DNA from: Tritrichomonas foetus
Taxonomy: Eukaryota; Parabasalia; Tritrichomonadida; Tritrichomonadidae
Reading direction: 5' to 3'
Assembly (NCBI GenBank): GCA_001839685.1
Contig: MLAK01000573.1
Span: 38,741-102,740 of the forward strand
Length of the DNA: 64,000 nucleotides
Shown in pieces: positions 59,667-64,000 of the stretch (position 1 is the first letter of the stretch; each line of letters opens with the position of its first letter). A model generated the notes under the pieces. The model worked only from the letters and a program-made list of their open reading frames with translations. It did no database searches and was not told the origin of the DNA. The position numbers and the translations under genes are program-made.

Positions 59667-60452
59667 ATGTTCATAATTCGAAGCACCTTTCCTCAACTCG
59701 ATAAATGCCAAAAGTCTATTAAGCAAATCGTCATAACACAAAATCAAATTGTTGGAAGTTTGAATGCATCCGCCACACCAGCCTTCAACACATATGCCGA
59801 AAAACAGCCGAAAGAAATGGCCGAAGGACTCAAAACGATACGAGACGCTTACAAAACGCAGTCAGAGCATACAGCAATCGCTTACGAGGCAATCCAAACA
59901 TTCCCAACAGATATCGAATTACTTCGTTTTCACCACAATGGAATCATGAACTTACGTAAAGAAAGTGGACCTTTATACGAAAGGCACGAATTGGCGAAAT
60001 ACAATTTGAAGGTAGCAAATATGGAACTCGAAAAATTGCAAAAAAATGAAGCAAATGAAGCCCAAATAAACGAAGCTAAACGAAAAGTTGAAATTGCTGA
60101 AAAAGAAGAAAAAGAATACTCAAATTATGATCAAAACTATGAAAAACAGTTTCTCGACTATGAAAAAAAGTTTGGAGAAACCCTTTCAAAGCCCATGGAA
60201 AAAGTTGCTAGGAAATGGGCAGAAAGTTCGAGATTAATCGCTGGCTTAGCTGAAACTTATGAAAAATCAACACAGGGCTTTCAAAACGACCCAACAGACA
60301 ACACAATTGATAAATTGAAGGAAGTCCTTGAAAAAATTGATGAACAACTTGCCCACATTGATGCATCAACGATTAAATCAAATGAAAATTATCACGAGGC
60401 TGCAACAAAGATGCTTGTTCAAGAAAATATTAATGGAATTATATCTGCATGA
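59667..60452 (+). CDS. BAR-domain-like coiled-coil protein (261 aa)
   Basis: An almost entirely helical, charged protein with three long amphipathic segments (about 5-75, 80-165 and 170-255), the length and pattern expected of a BAR domain. BAR dimers bind and curve membranes. Segments include MAEGLKTIRDAYKTQSEHTA and YNLKVANMELEKLQKNEA, and MEKVARKWAESSRLIAGL near the third helix. No SH3 or other domain follows. I use ATG 59667 (MFIIRSTFPQLDKC); the longer frame starts with TTG. Could also be a plain coiled-coil protein. Confidence 0.6.
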   Translation: MFIIRSTFPQLDKCQKSIKQIVITQNQIVGSLNASATPAFNTYAEKQPKEMAEGLKTIRDAYKTQSEHTAIAYEAIQTFPTDIELLRFHHNGIMNLRKESGPLYERHELAKYNLKVANMELEKLQKNEANEAQINEAKRKVEIAEKEEKEYSNYDQNYEKQFLDYEKKFGETLSKPMEKVARKWAESSRLIAGLAETYEKSTQGFQNDPTDNTIDKLKEVLEKIDEQLAHIDASTIKSNENYHEAATKMLVQENINGIISA

Positions 60453-60902
60453 TATTTATTATTTATAATTGTATCATATCTATTGTTATTTTTATTGCTT
60501 TAGCAATAATTGATTTATTATTATTTTTATATAAAAATCTCTCCTATGTCTCGTAAAAAAAGAAATCCAATGAGATTTGTTATATTTCATAATATTTTGT
60601 TATATTTCGTTATATTTTGGTTTGTTATATCATCCAATAGGTAAAGAATTGTTTTTGAGAAATCATTCTTGTGTAATTTTTAATAAAAACTTGAGTTAAT
60701 TTCTTGGTGAACATTCAAGGTCAAATGTAAAGTCAAATAACCGAAAAGTTATCACGTCAAAAACGGCTGAATTTTGGAACGATGACTTTAGAAAGAGTGA
60801 AATTAATCTGCCAAAAGGTTTGTGGTGATTGAAAATTCAAAAGAAAAAATTGAATGATAATTTGGTTGAGTAACACAAAAATCTCTGACTTCTGCATATT
60901 CA
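60453..60902. other. AT-rich spacer
   Basis: 450 bases between tandem genes. It has short repeats of TTGTTATATTTCGTTATATTTTG-like sequence near 60580-60630. No gene seen. Confidence 0.4.
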
Positions 60903-61697
60903 ATGGACGAAAAACATGAATGTGGTATTTGTTATGAGCCATTTTCTACCGATAATAAGCCTATGACACTTGTTCCATGTGGTCATACTTTGTGTGCAAG
61001 TTGTTTTGGAAAAAGAGAAACATATCGAAATTTATGTCCATTCTGTAAAAAGGGCATAGATAGTGGTGTGACATGTTATATGATTTTGGATTTAATTGAA
61101 GAATACGAAAACATGACCAAAAAAGTGAATGATTTTCAAACAAAAATCACTGAAATGGAATCACAACAAAACAACACAAATCACACAAATAATAATCTCG
61201 TTGGCTCTGATTCTAATGAAAACAATAATTTCCAAGAAATGAATCATCCAACAAATTTGCTCCATGAAGCCCCTTCTCAGGATGAAGAATTGAATGGTGG
61301 TCCACCCCCACCTCCTTCAAGAACCAAAAGAAAAAAGAAAGCACATGATCTTCATCATTCACATCGAATGGGAGCCACTGCATCTCCTGAAAGAAACCGA
61401 AACCATAATTATGATTATGATTTTCATAATAGCTACAATAATATTTACAATAATGAATATGATATTTTATATAATAATAGTTATCATCGTGTAATTCGAA
61501 ATAATGGTTCACGTGTTCCAAATCGAAGAACTTATTCAAACTATCTGTATAATAACTATGTTCCTCAACCTAGAGGTGAAATCATTCAGTACAATTATGA
61601 TGATGATGATGTTGGAAATGAAGAAGAAAATACAATTGAAGAATTTGTGCCCATCACTCCCAAGTCAAGACCAAATCCTTTCCAATCAATACAATGA
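60903..61697 (+). CDS. RING-finger protein, probable E3 ubiquitin ligase (264 aa)
   Basis: N-terminal C3HC4 RING: Cys7, Cys10, Cys26, His28, Cys31, Cys34, Cys45 and Cys48, in CGICYEPF...PCGHTLCASCF...CPFCKK. This binds two zincs and recruits E2 enzymes. A short coiled coil (about 65-92) follows. The rest is Asn/Tyr/Pro-rich low complexity (PPPPPS at about 133-138 and NNIYNNEYDILYNN), with an acidic patch (YDDDDVGNEEEN) near the end. Start ATG 60903. The RING and coiled coil suggest dimeric E3 activity; substrate unknown. Confidence 0.9.
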   Translation: MDEKHECGICYEPFSTDNKPMTLVPCGHTLCASCFGKRETYRNLCPFCKKGIDSGVTCYMILDLIEEYENMTKKVNDFQTKITEMESQQNNTNHTNNNLVGSDSNENNNFQEMNHPTNLLHEAPSQDEELNGGPPPPPSRTKRKKKAHDLHHSHRMGATASPERNRNHNYDYDFHNSYNNIYNNEYDILYNNSYHRVIRNNGSRVPNRRTYSNYLYNNYVPQPRGEIIQYNYDDDDVGNEEENTIEEFVPITPKSRPNPFQSIQ

Positions 61698-62656
61698 AGA
61701 AATGCTGTTTGATAATTAAACACACGGATATCTTTGAAATTTGATTGTTTTTTGCTAATCTTGTAACAGAAAAAGATATTCAAGATAACAAAAAATGTTT
61801 AGGATAATTTTATTTCTGTTAGTATAATATCTCTAATAAAAGAACAAATCAAATGTGAACTAGTTTATCATAAATGGATGAGAAACGTATTGAACCAATA
61901 TCCAGGTGAATTTATTTATCTTTATTTCTTTTCGAATTATCATTTCATTTGGGCATAACGTTAATTATATGCAATTGTTTATTCAAAATGACCTCAAATT
62001 GAATATCAAACTTATGAAAAAGCATATTTATAATACATTTATTAAAACATATAAAATATAGTTTATAATTTCAAATGAGATGTCATCCATGGTTGGTGTA
62101 GTTTAGGAGATAGACTAGATGTCTGACTTCATTAAGTTGAATTCTTTATGTAGATAATTTCGATTTATTCGCTACAATTAACATGCAAAATAGCCATATA
62201 TTTATTCCATATTCATCAAATTCTGAAAACAAAAAACTATTCAAGATTCACTAATGAAATTTCGCACACCAAAAAGAAGGAAGAAATCTAAAAATTTTAC
62301 CAACAATAGAATTATATAATTCTATTTTAATGTAATCGAAAGATTACATAATGTGTTTTCAGATCACTAAAAAACTTATTCATTTTATTTTGAAACGCAA
62401 TCTTTTGGGGAATTTAAAATTAATGTTCAAAGATAGAAAAAATAGTTATTTCGATTTCTTAGGAATTGATAAATCGATATCTCTCGTTGAAATGACATAA
62501 AGGGTAAATAAAAACAATATTTACAAAAAAAAGATCAAAAGAAAAAACCAATTCCAAAAGACGAAATAAATCCAAAAACCGAAGAAAAATATAAACAAAA
62601 TCTAAAAGAAGAAAGAAGAGAGTTAGTACGTATATATATTTATGAAATATTGGAAA
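61698..62656. other. AT-rich spacer
   Basis: No gene supported. A purine-rich open stretch (62502-62665, no ATG) encodes a Lys/Glu-rich peptide and may be chance. A tRNA-like stretch at 62092-62150 was examined and rejected. Confidence 0.4.
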
Positions 62657-63775
62657 TTAATTAAGAGGCTCGTGGCTGATTGGATCTTCACAAACGTTTG
62701 TTTCGTGTCCAGTATATTTGAAGCAAGGGAATCTGATGAAACCATTGTATATAAAGTTTCCAATGATCATCAAAACGAAACCACCAAGTTCCATCCAAGA
62801 GTATTTGACCCATGGTTCTCCAAATGGAAGGCCTATAGCTGCCGAAATAAGCATACATATCCAGATTGTTAGTGTTCGAACAACATCGACAATAGCTTCG
62901 TTCAATGATGATGTAAATGCAATACACAACATTGCGCTGATATTGTAAGAACCAGCAACGACAATATAAATGAAGAACATCAAAATGATATAGCCATTAT
63001 TAAAGGCCATTGTGAATGTGTCAATGATGTTTTCCAAGCTTCCTCCTGAAAGTGGTGATGGATCATTTCCAGGGCAGATGAAAGCGAAAGGATACATAAC
63101 AAAAATAAGAAGAAGCAATCCAGCAAATCCTTCATTTCCAATAACCTCAAGTGCGCCAACAGTTCCAACAAATCTAATTAAGTATTCTTCAAGAATGACC
63201 TGTGTCGCATGGAATACTTGAGCAATAATAACTAGCATTGCTCCTAAGAATTTTTCACCAGCTGTGTGAGTGTCCTGCTCAAGGGATCCATCGATTCCTG
63301 GAATGTACATTCCGGACCATCCAATGAGGATGAGTGCAACGATGATGATGACTATGCCAACCCACTCGTGACCAGTAATCTTCTTTTTCAGAAACAAGAT
63401 GGAAAAGAGTGATGTGAAGATAATGTGGGCACCACGAAACATTTGATAAATTGAAACGTTAATATAAATCAGGCCGAAAATATTTAATGTTGTTGTGATC
63501 AAATCGAATGAGGCAGGAATGGCAAGAATAACTTTTGTTCGAAAACTGGTCTTTGGGTGGGGTCCTTTTCCGTTTGAATCCCAGTATTTGCGAATAAAAA
63601 GTGAGCACATCATTGCACAAACCATCAGAAGACATTGCGTGAATGGTTTATCGAACTTATGTCTGACGCCAGCAAAACCTTGCGCTTCTTGTAAGAGTAA
63701 AACCTTTTGAGTAATACCGTACATAGTACCAATGATGATTTGGGCTGGAATGATAATCGATGTTGGTTTCACCAT
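62657..63775 (-). CDS. SLC35F6-like drug/metabolite-family transporter (372 aa)
   Basis: A ten-helix transporter of the EamA/nucleotide-sugar-transporter superfamily, probably in Golgi or lysosome-like membranes. Helix 3-4 region IYINVSIYQMFRGAHIIFTS matches the SLC35F6 motif (SSFQMLRGAVIIFTGLFS), and FLKKKITGHEWVGIVIIIVA follows as in the family. In the second half SLNEAIVDVVRTLTIWIC and GGFVLMIIGNFIYNG parallel the second repeat. A short polar C-terminus follows. Start ATG 63775 with TCATTGCTT about 28 bases upstream. The substrate cannot be read from sequence. Confidence 0.88.
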   Translation of the reverse strand: MVKPTSIIIPAQIIIGTMYGITQKVLLLQEAQGFAGVRHKFDKPFTQCLLMVCAMMCSLFIRKYWDSNGKGPHPKTSFRTKVILAIPASFDLITTTLNIFGLIYINVSIYQMFRGAHIIFTSLFSILFLKKKITGHEWVGIVIIIVALILIGWSGMYIPGIDGSLEQDTHTAGEKFLGAMLVIIAQVFHATQVILEEYLIRFVGTVGALEVIGNEGFAGLLLLIFVMYPFAFICPGNDPSPLSGGSLENIIDTFTMAFNNGYIILMFFIYIVVAGSYNISAMLCIAFTSSLNEAIVDVVRTLTIWICMLISAAIGLPFGEPWVKYSWMELGGFVLMIIGNFIYNGFIRFPCFKYTGHETNVCEDPISHEPLN

Positions 63776-63959
63776 TGTCTTTTTGATTTGTTGGAAGCAA
63801 TGAAAAAACTTTTTCAGCTGTTTTATTCAAACTTTTTAATAGAGGAAATTTGATTTTGATAATGATTTGGCTTTTTTAGATGAACTTTATATTAAATTGT
63901 ATAAAATTGATATATTTCACAATTTTTGAATTATTTCGGTTGATGGCCACTTTCATATC

Positions 63960-64000
63960 AGATGTATACAAACCAAATAGTCTTAACGTACGAAATCACT
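63960..64000 (-). repeat. Right arm of the 41-bp inverted repeat
   Basis: Exact reverse complement of 1590-1630 and cut by the window edge. Lies 185 bases upstream of the SLC35-like gene. Confidence 0.8.

Noticed and set aside
62092..62150. tRNA-like sequence (TAGTTTAGGAGATAGAC and GTTGAATTC)
   Set aside because: Box-like words are present but no acceptor stem or T-stem pairs; it does not fold as a tRNA.
62502..62665. Lys/Glu-rich open stretch before the SLC35-like gene's end
   Set aside because: No ATG, and purine-rich strands give such peptides by chance.

Overview
The window reads as AT-rich eukaryotic nuclear DNA from a protist. Genes are long, apparently intron-free and closely spaced on both strands, and they use the standard code with all three stops. 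TCA-starting initiator-like motifs lie 20-60 nt upstream of many ATGs. There is a full mariner element, and the gene content (PPP-type phosphatases, TKL kinase with ARM-like tail, multi-membrane PAS/cyclase-like protein, BAR-like protein) fits a parabasalid. A trichomonad close to Tritrichomonas is my best guess. This is inferred from style and content; no rRNA is present to fix it.

Layout. 1-2.5 kb: the 5' end of a chromodomain-like gene running off the left edge, a truncated 3' gene fragment, and repeat-rich spacer. 2.5-12.8 kb: a USP7-like deubiquitinase, divergent from a UBR4-type UBR-box protein broken by one extra base in a 9-A run, then the V-ATPase proteolipid. 13.4-22.8 kb: a TBC Rab-GAP, two PPP phosphatases, a coiled-coil protein and a multi-pass membrane protein. 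20.5-25.4 kb: gene-poor, with a duplicated tail of the RFC1 gene and decayed coding fragments. 25.4-32.9 kb: a small Ser-rich protein, a TKL-like kinase and RFC1. 33.7-41.8 kb: a TOR kinase gene split by a mariner element. 42.6-49.1 kb: a Rav1/DmX-like protein and a bromodomain protein. 49.7-53.7 kb: a multi-membrane PAS protein with a degenerate cyclase-like end. 54.9-63.8 kb: RCC1-repeat protein, GSAP-like protein, BAR-like protein, RING protein and an SLC35-type transporter.

Functionally the genes are mostly housekeeping and signalling: ubiquitin (USP, UBR, RING), chromatin (chromodomain, bromodomain), DNA replication (RFC1), growth control (TOR), membrane traffic and acidification (V-ATPase c, Rav1/RAVE, TBC, BAR) and phospho-signalling. 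I see no operon-like logic, and no clear new multi-gene system. The strongest observation is the mariner insertion in the TOR kinase domain. Both TOR halves are still open, the transposase is intact apart from one ambiguous base, and removing the element with one TA restores the reading frame exactly. That points to a very recent insertion. Next are an inverted duplication of the RFC1 3' end about 10 kb from its source, and an unexpected homologue of gamma-secretase-activating protein.
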